From positions 1 to 64,000 of the forward strand of contig CANMZP010000017.1 in the NCBI GenBank assembly GCA_947502355.1: a DNA stretch of 64,000 bases, given 5' to 3'. This document shows positions 18,525-26,436 of the stretch, piece after piece; positions within the stretch are counted from its first letter, which is position 1; each line of letters starts with the position of its first letter. The translations under genes were made by a program, and so were the position numbers. The stretch is from an uncultured Thalassotalea sp. (lineage in GTDB: Bacteria > Pseudomonadota > Gammaproteobacteria > Enterobacterales > Alteromonadaceae). The notes under the pieces are model-generated. The model was not told the origin of the DNA. It saw only the letters and a list, made by a program, of their open reading frames with translations, and did not search any database.

Positions 18525-20513
18525 TTAGTAGGGGCTTCGCAATTCCTTTTTCATTAATATTTGAGCCAAGTTATCTCGTTGCCATGTAAAGAACCATTCT
18601 CTGCTTTTGAGATATCCTAATACCGTATCATTTGACTGTGGCTGTCCCAACTTGGAACAAATAATTCCAAATAAAGACTGTTTAAATGTATCACCAAAGA
18701 ACGGGTTAGAAAGACTATCAAACATCATACAAGTTAAGTCAGTAGAACTCCGTATTTTATCGCTATCACTGGCAGTGAATACTTCTAATATCTCGTTCTC
18801 TATAAACGAATTTATCTCGCTGTGCTCAGCCTTATCTTCAATAAAGCTAGACAATACCATTAATTGAAAATATCCAAGTTGAGCGCCTTCCTTTTTTATT
18901 AACTTACTTTGCTCATTGCGCTCTAGATCAAATAGATCAATTAATTTAGATTCTGAAATAGGATAATCATCAAAATTTGTTCTTATAGAAACCAAAAGGT
19001 TTAAAGTTTCAATTGAGTTGGCCTTACCTTTATCTTTCATCTTGGAAAGCAACAACACAGACTCATCGTATATTTTCTTACGGACGTTATCTTTAAAAGA
19101 CACATGAGTTACCTTTGTGATAGTGTTCAACCTAACAACTATCTGAGTAATGATATAAGTTGTTCTGACTCGAATATCCATGCTGTAAATAAAAAATGAA
19201 ATTTCTAAAACGAATAATAGTAATTTAAGTAGTTGCTCCGTATTATTTTCTGCAAACGACGATTTAACTCTTTCATCTTCTAGTATGCGATAAAGTTTTC
19301 GTCTTACCTCACCAAGTGTATAGCCACTTAAACTCTCATAGCTCACGTCATTATCTTTAACGAGTCTTTTCAAGTTTTTTATAAATCTGTTTGCTTCCCT
19401 AGATGGATTGATAGACTTGATAAAAGAAGCATCTTCTTTTTTCTCATGCTCTTCAGTTAATAGATTTTCAAAAGTCTTTGAAACCAAGTCTTTTGCATCC
19501 ATTTTGGCAATAGTTAATCCAGTAATAAATGGCACTTCAACAAACTCAGTTTTTGATTCGTTCACAAACAGTTTGAACTCTTCTAGTTCCCCTAAAACTA
19601 CATCTAATATTTTCTTTGCTGTAGATTGATTTTTTGTATAAAGGAAATAATCGTCTACATAACGTCTAACTGTGTAGTCGCTGTCAAATCGAAGTTTTAG
19701 CTTGCTTTTCACCTTTTCGATAATATTAAGATCGATACGCTGTAAAATAACTTCTGCAAATATCCGCGAAAACTCAGGGCCTATTATTATTCCACTACCT
19801 TCATCTTCATTCGCTTTAAGCATCAGTTGCTCAAACTGCGATTCCACTGAAAAATATTGTGAGTAACGTTTAGCAAACTCTTTACCTTTAACAGCCCAGC
19901 CAAAGCTAGGAACAAATATATTGTGGAAGCATTTAGAGATATCAAACCGTGTTAAGTGTTCAAACTTTTTTTCTATTCTGTGTGATTCATACGAATCATA
20001 ATACTTATAAAGGAAATTATACTTTTTGTAGGTAAAGTAAGAGCTAGCAAACTTAGACTCCTTTTCAAAACCATCTCTTTCAACTTCAACGCCTTCGCGA
20101 GTTTCTGGCTCAGAATTATCTTCAAGTTCCTTTTCATAAAACCTTGAAGCAACTCTACTAGGCGCTCGCAAACTCACAGGACTTCTAGAGCATAGCTCCG
20201 TAATTAATGAGTCATAATCTCTGTATAAGTTCGAAATCTTAATTTGAACCGCAGGATGCGGTACTGACAATAGCCTTTTACTCTTTGAGTTCTTATGAAT
20301 TCTATAGTTGTATGGTTTCGTATATTTCTCATAGTCAAAAAACAGTTCAATAAAGCTTGAAATAGATGGTGCTACTGAGCTTAAAGGAGATTCTTGCCCT
20401 TTGAGATAGTGGTAAACACCTTCATTTAAGAAGTTTATTGGGACTTCATAAGGCAAAGTATCAGTGATTATTACGCGAAAGTGGTCATGTTTATCAACCT
20501 TAACTTTACCCAT
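18525..20513 (-). CDS. Reverse transcriptase, probable antiphage DRT3 second subunit (Drt3b/UG8-like)
   Basis: A 662-aa reverse transcriptase of the unknown-group/Abi class. The first catalytic Asp is in TRFDISKCF (about 191), motif IGPEFSRIFAE (~244-254) resembles AbiA-type RTs, and the catalytic pair is in VRRYVDDYFLY (YVDD ~285-288). About 370 C-terminal residues form an alpha-helical region without a known nuclease motif. I choose the ATG at 20513, which overlaps the upstream stop as TAATG and has AAAGAGG eight bases before it, over a GTG nine bases upstream. It is the last gene of the RT operon. Pairing with another RT matches DRT3, where two RTs and an ncRNA give phage defence; the subtype assignment is from memory of family patterns. 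Confidence 0.8.
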   Translation of the reverse strand: MGKVKVDKHDHFRVIITDTLPYEVPINFLNEGVYHYLKGQESPLSSVAPSISSFIELFFDYEKYTKPYNYRIHKNSKSKRLLSVPHPAVQIKISNLYRDYDSLITELCSRSPVSLRAPSRVASRFYEKELEDNSEPETREGVEVERDGFEKESKFASSYFTYKKYNFLYKYYDSYESHRIEKKFEHLTRFDISKCFHNIFVPSFGWAVKGKEFAKRYSQYFSVESQFEQLMLKANEDEGSGIIIGPEFSRIFAEVILQRIDLNIIEKVKSKLKLRFDSDYTVRRYVDDYFLYTKNQSTAKKILDVVLGELEEFKLFVNESKTEFVEVPFITGLTIAKMDAKDLVSKTFENLLTEEHEKKEDASFIKSINPSREANRFIKNLKRLVKDNDVSYESLSGYTLGEVRRKLYRILEDERVKSSFAENNTEQLLKLLLFVLEISFFIYSMDIRVRTTYIITQIVVRLNTITKVTHVSFKDNVRKKIYDESVLLLSKMKDKGKANSIETLNLLVSIRTNFDDYPISESKLIDLFDLERNEQSKLIKKEGAQLGYFQLMVLSSFIEDKAEHSEINSFIENEILEVFTASDSDKIRSSTDLTCMMFDSLSNPFFGDTFKQSLFGIICSKLGQPQSNDTVLGYLKSREWFFTWQRDNLAQILMKKELRSPY

Positions 20514-21748
20514 TACCAACACCTCTTTATTTTTTTATTCAAGTCAATGGAAAAGCTGTTCATCACTCGGTTATTAAAGCCAAATTGAAATGATATTGCT
20601 TCTATTTGTCTAAGCCTAATGTCACTGGCAGTGCCACCATGATTTTTTATTAACTGCATAGCTGAATAAGCGGGCTCTTTACGTGAATTGATGAACTTCT
20701 GATAAAAAGCATCCAGTTCTTTCAACTGTGAATGATCATTTATTAGGGGGTAGTTATAGTAAATACCTGATTTTAATTTAGTCCTTTCAATATCTCCGAT
20801 AATGTATTGATTGGCACTTAAAAACTTTAATCTCGCTAACAGCAGTTTATACCTTCTATCTTTGGAATAAGCGCGAAAAGCTCTGCGAACACGCTCTTTT
20901 ACTTTATTAACTTTTTTATTACTTATGAATACTTGAACTTTTCTTTCGACTCTTGGCTCGCTGGAGTAATTTTGTACCCGTAATTTGTAGCCAAGATAGT
21001 CAATATCAGCCGACGCTCCATTGGTAGGATCATTAAGTGCCGTGTAAAAACTTTTGTCAGTGTTTAGCGTAAGCTCTTCTGCGGAAGCCTTTAGCCTTTC
21101 CTTCATCATAGACTCAAGCTGGGCTTGTTCACCTGAGTAAAACACTATGATGTCGTCAACATACCTAGCATAAAAGTAAACTTTGCTATCAAGCTTCATT
21201 TGCTTGTCAAAGTGACGAATCCTGATTTCTGATAAAGTAGAACTAAGTGACATCCCTCTGGGTAGTCCTTGAATTTCTTGGCGGGCTAGCTGTCTATCCC
21301 ATTGCTTTAGTATCATTCTATTTTGGTGTGATAACAGCCATTCCTCAGTAATGAATTTCACAATAGAAGTTCGATCCAATGATTCATAAAAGTCTTTAAT
21401 ATCAAGACGAGCGATGGTAACTGGCTGAGAGTCTTTGGCTAAAGCAATAGTCTGTTTGACTATTGCATGTCGATCAGAAGGTCTAATTTTAAAAAGTCGG
21501 CGAATATTGTCATTTAGTTTTTTAGTGACTAATTCATCGGCGGCGCTGGCAAATGCCCAACCATCTTTACCTTTAAATGACTTTTTTGCGAACGGAGAAA
21601 ATTGATACTCGTCAGCAGTGAACTTCCCCTCAATTTGCTCGTAAGTATCAGCGACAAAATTGGTATATTCATTAGCTGGTTGAAATTTTTTCCATGTATT
21701 AATGCCTAAAAGCTTTATCGCTTTTTCAGAAACTGATTGATCCAGCAT
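20513..21748 (-). CDS. Reverse transcriptase, probable antiphage DRT3 first subunit (Drt3a/UG3-like)
   Basis: A 411-aa reverse transcriptase. The palm motifs are clear: IARLDIKDFYESL (Asp ~116), QGLPRGMSLSSTLSEI (~160-175), YFYARYVDDIIVFY (YVDD 196-199) and IDYLGYKL. No group II intron maturase or endonuclease domain is present, and no retron msr/msd was recognised next to it. AAAGGACTTTTAC precedes the ATG. It sits 18 bp after the membrane protein gene and is translationally coupled to the second RT. Two dissimilar RTs in one operon is the DRT3 arrangement. The alternative is an undescribed paired-RT system. Confidence 0.8.
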   Translation of the reverse strand: MLDQSVSEKAIKLLGINTWKKFQPANEYTNFVADTYEQIEGKFTADEYQFSPFAKKSFKGKDGWAFASAADELVTKKLNDNIRRLFKIRPSDRHAIVKQTIALAKDSQPVTIARLDIKDFYESLDRTSIVKFITEEWLLSHQNRMILKQWDRQLARQEIQGLPRGMSLSSTLSEIRIRHFDKQMKLDSKVYFYARYVDDIIVFYSGEQAQLESMMKERLKASAEELTLNTDKSFYTALNDPTNGASADIDYLGYKLRVQNYSSEPRVERKVQVFISNKKVNKVKERVRRAFRAYSKDRRYKLLLARLKFLSANQYIIGDIERTKLKSGIYYNYPLINDHSQLKELDAFYQKFINSRKEPAYSAMQLIKNHGGTASDIRLRQIEAISFQFGFNNRVMNSFSIDLNKKIKRCW

Positions 21749-21766
21749 GTAAAAGTCCTTTTCTTT

Positions 21767-22396
21767 CTATGATTGTTGCTCGTCCTTCGAAACCACCAAA
21801 GCTAAGTAGTTATAATAAACCGCTTCTTCCATATGGTTCTTAAAAATTTGAGAGCGTTTTAAAAATTGGTAGGCGCAGAAGACTAATAAAACATTAACAG
21901 AAATATTGATAGCGTCGCATTTAAAATCAAAACAGTTAACTATAAAGATCAGTCCTAGCAATACGCTCATACTTCGGTAAAAACCAAATCTAGCTAAAAA
22001 GATATCATGATTGGAATTTGGAAATTTAAGCTCAACAACTGCTTTACAATACCTGTATAAGTTAGCTGAATCGATATCATTATCTGGAAGGTGACTTTTA
22101 ACCGTATTAACTAAGGATTCTTTGTTTCTTATTTCCCGTGGCTTAAACCAATCAAGCTTTTCGATATATTTAACTAACCAATTTGCAATAGGCTCAATAA
22201 ACATGCCGACTAACAAAAATACTATAGGAACCACAACTACTAGACTTCCAGAAAAGTCTTTTAAATTTTTAGCCCAACTGGGAAAAGGGATCGACAAGCC
22301 ATAAAATAGATAAAATGCGGTTGCTAAAGATGCAAAGCAGCCTACGGTTAAGTAGGTGCCAATATCCCAAAATGATAATTTTCCTTTTTCAAACAT
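21767..22396 (-). CDS. Four-helix membrane protein of the RT operon
   Basis: A 209-aa protein of no recognised family with four predicted transmembrane helices: ~8-30, ~48-68, ~140-160 and ~163-180. A charged cytoplasmic stretch lies between helices 2 and 3 (~72-138) and a short cytoplasmic tail follows. It lies 18 bp upstream of the first RT on the same strand, so it is probably cotranscribed. In defence systems a small membrane protein beside a sensing enzyme is often the abortive effector that permeabilises the membrane. That role here is inference. Confidence 0.65.
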   Translation of the reverse strand: MFEKGKLSFWDIGTYLTVGCFASLATAFYLFYGLSIPFPSWAKNLKDFSGSLVVVVPIVFLLVGMFIEPIANWLVKYIEKLDWFKPREIRNKESLVNTVKSHLPDNDIDSANLYRYCKAVVELKFPNSNHDIFLARFGFYRSMSVLLGLIFIVNCFDFKCDAINISVNVLLVFCAYQFLKRSQIFKNHMEEAVYYNYLALVVSKDEQQS

Positions 22397-22413
22397 AATC
22401 TAATCGTCTCTTA

Positions 22414-22695
22414 TTATTGTTTTTCGTTCATCACAACATTTGTAACGTATTCATGTAGCTTTACCATAGCCAATGTATCTAATTCGCAATAAGCCTTTAA
22501 TTCAGTGATTTTTTTTCGCTTAGTGGATTCCCATTTTATGTCTATCATTTTTCGCCACTCTAACTGGGCCTGGTCACCTTTCTGCACAGCTAAGCTCTTG
22601 TTAGATAGGCTCGGTACGAATGTCGGTAAAACAACTTTTATTGAAGTCGATAAAGCTAATCGATGATCTTCAACACATTTCTTAAAAACATGCAC
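22414..22695 (-). pseudogene. C-terminal fragment of a DUF2779 family protein
   Basis: The 93-aa frame carries hallmarks of the DUF2779 C-terminus: TSIKVVLPTFVPSLS, and AYCELDTLAMVKLHEYV at the end. Full-length members are several hundred residues with a RecB-like nuclease region; only the end is present. The frame begins at GTG with a distant AAGGATATGG, and an in-frame stop lies a short way upstream, so there is no longer reading. It precedes the membrane protein by 17 bp on the same strand. It is either a relic of a replaced defence gene or a reused small protein. Confidence 0.6.
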
Positions 22696-22749
22696 TTGAT
22701 CCCATATCCTTTTAAATCAACCAAAAATTAAAATTTTCATAGAGATAAA

Positions 22750-22813
22750 TCTGCTTTGAGGATAAGCATTTATAGTTTTGTACAAAACGAAAATGCTTTT
22801 CGAACTTAGCAGA
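22750..22813. promoter_or_regulatory. Extended nested dyad between the RT operon and divergent gene
   Basis: The perfect 14-bp palindrome GTTTTGTACAAAAC (22775-22788) sits inside GCATTT/AAATGC (22766-22771 and 22791-22796). These lie inside TCTGCT/AGCAGA (22750-22755 and 22808-22813). It lies just upstream of a TATAAT-like -10 at 22819-22824 for the plus-strand gene and upstream of the minus-strand operon. It suits a shared operator or a structured RNA. Confidence 0.5.
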
Positions 22814-22818
22814 AATCC

Positions 22819-22824
22819 TATAAT
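22819..22824 (+). promoter_or_regulatory. Putative -10 box of the 22874 gene
   Basis: A consensus TATAAT lies about 50 bp before the start codon; the matching -35 is poor (TTTTCG region) and overlaps the edge of the large dyad, suggesting regulated transcription. Confidence 0.4.
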
Positions 22825-22873
22825 TAGTAAAGCAAACCAATAAGTTGCATTTTGTAATAATTAGGAGATAACA

Positions 22874-23134
22874 ATGGGATTATTTAACTTTTTATTTGGC
22901 TCTAACCATACTCACTCAAACTCAGTTTCTACACCTGAGACAACAGATATTAACCCCGCAACAGGACTGCCAATGAGCTCAGGAATTGGTAGTGTTGATG
23001 TCGGCGGGTCACCCTATGGTATGGATATCCATGATGATTTTCCATCAACAATCGACACATCAAGTTGTTTTGATGATTCCTTCAGCTCAATAGATAGTTT
23101 CGACTCAGATTGTTCAGGCTTTGACGACTGGTGA
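22874..23134 (+). CDS. Small Asp/Ser-rich protein with INPATGLPM motif
   Basis: An 86-aa protein. The N-terminus is hydrophobic (MGLFNFLFG), the centre has DINPATGLPMSSGIGSVDVGG, and the C-terminal 35 residues are almost only Asp, Ser and Phe, ending FDDW. The central motif recurs in small uncharacterised proteins of gammaproteobacteria, so it is probably a real gene. AGGAGATAACA gives a strong ribosome site. Function is unknown. It is divergent from the RT operon. Confidence 0.65.
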   Translation: MGLFNFLFGSNHTHSNSVSTPETTDINPATGLPMSSGIGSVDVGGSPYGMDIHDDFPSTIDTSSCFDDSFSSIDSFDSDCSGFDDW

Positions 23135-23337
23135 TCTTTTTTCATAATTTTATGCATAATCACGCATTTCTTTAAATTTTATTTTTCTAATATCATTTCC
23201 TGGTATTGAATGTTTCAAGTCGCTGTTGCACGGTTTAGCTAATAACATGATCATTGACCGATAGCCGCAGACACAAGGAAAGGAATGAGTAAGTACCCTT
23301 TCTACAAAATAAAATTAATTAAGAGAGGTATAAAATA

Positions 23338-23351
23338 GATTGACGTCAATC
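23338..23351. promoter_or_regulatory. 14-bp perfect palindrome upstream of the 23413 gene
   Basis: GATTGACGTCAATC is perfectly symmetric and lies 61 bp before the start codon, a possible operator. The gap 23135-23412 otherwise shows only very short frames. Confidence 0.4.
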
Positions 23352-23412
23352 ACCTTTTTTCGCTCAACAAACTCCTAGTTATTGATAGGCCAATAACAAC
23401 AAAGGAACACTT

Positions 23413-23799
23413 ATGAGTGACACAATTGAGTTTTACAAAAATTACTCTCGCCGAAGCAAATCCCCTTGGGATGATTCAGCGCGAGTGGCTATGCTGTGGC
23501 AACCAGAAACGAAACAAGGTGTGTATTTGCACCTTGGCGAATTTGGGATTAATGGCATCAGTTTAAGTAAATCATTTCAAGAACGGATGCCCAAAGACCT
23601 GCAATACCAATATCTCATTTTTGAACATTTAGATATTGTTATGCACGTATTTGCTCATGAAATTGAGGAATATTGTACCGACAACATTTCTAACAGGGAT
23701 TTTAAAGAGGTGTTTTTACTTAACCAAGATTCATTTTTTAATGATGTTTCAAAGTCATACTGGCGTTTAGCATACGAAAATTATTGTAAAGCAAACTAA
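23413..23799 (+). CDS. Hypothetical protein, 128 aa
   Basis: The product is soluble and acidic with aromatic-rich helices, and contains the region VMHVFAHEIEEYCTDN in its second half. No family was recognised. AAAGGAACACTT gives a good ribosome site, and a strong intrinsic terminator follows 5 bp after the stop, so the gene is monocistronic. It lies between the small Asp/Ser-rich gene and the convergent HNH nuclease. Confidence 0.6.
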   Translation: MSDTIEFYKNYSRRSKSPWDDSARVAMLWQPETKQGVYLHLGEFGINGISLSKSFQERMPKDLQYQYLIFEHLDIVMHVFAHEIEEYCTDNISNRDFKEVFLLNQDSFFNDVSKSYWRLAYENYCKAN

Positions 23800-23804
23800 T
23801 CTAT

Positions 23805-23827
23805 GGAGCCGTTAACGGCTCCTTTTT
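23805..23827 (+). terminator. Intrinsic terminator
   Basis: GGAGCCGTTAACGGCTCC is a perfect 18-bp palindrome followed by five T residues, directly after the 128-aa gene. Confidence 0.9.
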
Positions 23828-23864
23828 ACGTCGTATCTGAGAATGGGCAAAATCAGAACTTTCG

Positions 23865-24758
23865 TTATTCAGATTCTAGCGTCAAGAATTTTTCGTTATG
23901 GGCGGAAATATATTTATCAAACCGGACTTGTGAATTCATGTGCATTCTTGAAATTGCCAACTCAGTGCCACTTTCGATACCAAGGCTTTTTAAAGTCCTT
24001 GCGTCCAGGCTTTTTGATAGCTTAGTGACATATCTATTTCCTTGCTTGAAAAAGGAGATCTTGTGCCTATCGAACAGTTTATCGACATGAGCACACAGTA
24101 ATATACCATTAGCACCATCTATTCTTTGCTCGTTTGATTCGCACTTAGACCAGGGCACGATATGTGAAGCAACTAATAACTCTTTTATTTGCGTGAATGT
24201 GAGCGCACAGGATTCACCATTACCCCATATATCAATGACATTCCTTCTGAACTTGCCCTGCCCAATGCGTGACATCACCAAACTTTCTTTTTCTGTTTGC
24301 CCTACATTTGATTGATATATATCTGCGATGTCGGCTGTTTGTTGGTTTTGAAGACGAGTGGAATAAACGCTTTGGTGATTACCTACGGCATAGTAATGGT
24401 TATTGACTTTTTGCAACTCCATGCCTGTCAATTCCTCGACATGCCTTTTTATCTTGGCTCTGCCACTGCCCGTTTCATCAACAAAATCTTTGTCTTCAAT
24501 TATTGGAAACGTTTTCAATTTATAATTGTTGTTTTCTATGAGCTGGATGTACTCGTAAGCCTCACTGAACGCTGGTTGTTTTCTGCCATTTTCATTTCTT
24601 TCCCAGTCCATAGATAAAATCAGAGATCGACCTTCTGATGTCCATGTGTCCCAAGCTCCAAAGTACACAGTTTCGGCATCATGATTTACAAATGCCCACC
24701 CCCAACGCCAATTTTTGCTAGTAGCTCCATGAGATTCCATAAACTGCTTTCTTGACAC
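23865..24758 (-). CDS. HNH endonuclease (HNH_2-type, restriction-like)
   Basis: A 297-aa protein. The C-terminal third has the HNH pattern of putative restriction nucleases: LLVASHIVPWSKC (His at about 199), then NGILLCAHVDKLFDRHKISF (~217-236). The N-terminal part (NWRWGWAFVNHDAETVYFGAWDTW) is probably a recognition module and may sense modified DNA, as in other HNH_2 proteins, but I cannot name it. The start is GTG with AGGG eight bases upstream, and an in-frame stop lies close upstream, so a longer form is unlikely. No methyltransferase gene is nearby, which fits a modification-dependent or stand-alone defence nuclease. Confidence 0.8.
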   Translation of the reverse strand: MSRKQFMESHGATSKNWRWGWAFVNHDAETVYFGAWDTWTSEGRSLILSMDWERNENGRKQPAFSEAYEYIQLIENNNYKLKTFPIIEDKDFVDETGSGRAKIKRHVEELTGMELQKVNNHYYAVGNHQSVYSTRLQNQQTADIADIYQSNVGQTEKESLVMSRIGQGKFRRNVIDIWGNGESCALTFTQIKELLVASHIVPWSKCESNEQRIDGANGILLCAHVDKLFDRHKISFFKQGNRYVTKLSKSLDARTLKSLGIESGTELAISRMHMNSQVRFDKYISAHNEKFLTLESE

Positions 24759-25104
24759 AATAATTTCCCTATATTTTTAACTTTAGAATTATTCGGCTTA
24801 CAACTTAGCACACCCGAAAAACCTTCGGAAGAGGATGAAGGCAATATAGATGTCTGAAAAAACTTTCGAAGTGTGAAATTTTCCCAATCAGTTCCTACAT
24901 ACATATAACTGGATAAAATCATCTCGCTGCTGCAAGCGGGGGCCTTATTTAGGCACTACTAAACACTAGGTACGCAGAACCCTGGTCTCTAGAACGGTAT
25001 TGGCGGTATGCCTCTATTCGTTCCCCCAGTTATAGGCGGACAGACATTTAAAGATTGAGAACAACGAAAGAAGCCGCTTGTTAGCGGCTTCTTTCATCTT
25101 TTGA
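24759..25104. other. 346-bp gap without a supported gene
   Basis: The gap holds the terminator at 25066-25095. A 78-codon minus-strand frame runs into the start of the HNH gene in another frame; its composition is not convincing and it has no ribosome site. Nothing else was recognised. Confidence 0.5.
25066..25095. terminator. Strong hairpin terminator
   Basis: GAAAGAAGCCGCT / AGCGGCTTCTTTC is a 13-bp perfect stem with a TGTT loop, 9 bp after the end of the 369-aa gene, which it would terminate on the minus strand. Confidence 0.8.
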
Positions 25105-26214
25105 CTATGGCAGTAACGATTCGATTCTCAGTCGCTCTTGCTCGGATATGCTTGGAAGATTAATTGCCTGATATCCTCCTATCTCTAATGGGGCGTCCCC
25201 TTCTCCATCCCAAACTTCACCTGTGTAAGCATGATATGCAACAATATTATCTTCAGTTACATCTACATCATTTGCCAAGCCCCATAGATGCCAGAACCAC
25301 TTCTCTTCATTTGTGTCACACGAACTAATCAAATCTGATAAAACAAAATTCGAAGGCTCATCAATTAATAAACCAATTTCCCAATAATGATGTTGGTCAG
25401 TAAAACAATCTACTGAAATAAAATTTTTATTCTCTAAATAACTAAGGGTTTCTAGCACGAGATGATTTGAAATAACTAACTCATCGGTATAACCACACTC
25501 ACAGCTTTTGTTTAACGCTCCTAACAGTGGCGCAGTTGATTTTGGTGCAATTAACCCATGCTCTTCAATCTCTTGAGATAATTCCTTAAGCATGGTTTCA
25601 AAATGACTGATAATGGGGTAAGACTTGGCGATATCTAGATGCATATCCGACAATTCTTTTCCTGCATTTAATCTATCAAACCAATACTTGGCGCTTTGAT
25701 AAGCAAGATTTTCATCATAGGACTGTAAGATACTAGAACAAAGGCAAACCAATAACAGGAAAGACTCTTTACACCCTTGCTGGTAGAGGTTTGATAGTAA
25801 ATCAATGTACCAACTAGGGGCCTCATCATCCTCGAAGTCTCCTTCAAGATACTCAAAATCATATTTGTGATAAAAATCAAATTGATCAGCCAGGATCAGA
25901 TCAAACAGCTCTTTCTTAAACCATCTGATACTGAAAGTATCATTGAGCAAATTGGCACAATTTAAAGCTGCGTCGGCTGCTAACCCTAACTTAAGTCCTC
26001 TATCGAAGACTTGCCCTTTAGCAACTTCTACGTTATCGATAACACCAAACAACGCTTTCAATCCTGATTGTTTTAATGCGGCATAACTTTTAAATCCAAG
26101 ATACGCCGAGACCAACTCATAAAGAGAAGATTTTTTAACGGCGATATTGTGTTTGTTAAGTGAGCTAGAAAGCTCGTAAATGAAAGGTCTTAATGATTTC
26201 ATAAACATATCCAT
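25105..26214 (-). CDS. Hypothetical protein, 369 aa, with LGFKSYAAL N-terminal motif
   Basis: A soluble acidic helical protein. The first 50 residues (LNKHNIAVKKSSLYELVSAYLGFKSYAALKQ) resemble a short N-terminal helical module common on plasmid and island proteins (glyoxalase-related/HTH-like 'GYKSY' module). The rest is not recognised and has no clear catalytic motif. Several Met codons lie at the start (residues 1, 3 and 5), with no clear ribosome site for any. It stands alone between gaps with a strong terminator after it. It is probably island cargo. Confidence 0.6.
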   Translation of the reverse strand: MDMFMKSLRPFIYELSSSLNKHNIAVKKSSLYELVSAYLGFKSYAALKQSGLKALFGVIDNVEVAKGQVFDRGLKLGLAADAALNCANLLNDTFSIRWFKKELFDLILADQFDFYHKYDFEYLEGDFEDDEAPSWYIDLLSNLYQQGCKESFLLLVCLCSSILQSYDENLAYQSAKYWFDRLNAGKELSDMHLDIAKSYPIISHFETMLKELSQEIEEHGLIAPKSTAPLLGALNKSCECGYTDELVISNHLVLETLSYLENKNFISVDCFTDQHHYWEIGLLIDEPSNFVLSDLISSCDTNEEKWFWHLWGLANDVDVTEDNIVAYHAYTGEVWDGEGDAPLEIGGYQAINLPSISEQERLRIESLLP

Positions 26215-26436
26215 ATGCTTGAGGCAAAGAGTTGCAGGCTATCTAGACCACACGCGATTACGGCCTGATATCTCAAGCGTAATTGAATAAGTTTATTAAA
26301 TTAAAATATGTTCGATGACCAATTAAGGTTGAGTGCTGTTTTTTACTCGCGTGCAAGTATGGCTAGCGCCGATGAGATTAATCTACAGCAGCATGTTTGA
26401 CATTACAAGCTTAACCAGTAAAACAGTCTCAATAAG

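Noticed and set aside
18525-21748. Group II intron or retron as explanation of the reverse transcriptases
   Set aside because: There is no maturase or HNH domain in the RTs and no intron domain V. I found no msr/msd-type inverted repeat directly before an RT, and two RTs in one operon fit neither class.
23803-24090. A 95-aa plus-strand frame
   Set aside because: It is antisense to the HNH gene and begins within the terminator of the 128-aa gene.
24686-24922. A 78-aa minus-strand frame
   Set aside because: It overlaps the start of the HNH gene in another frame, lacks a ribosome site and resembles nothing known.
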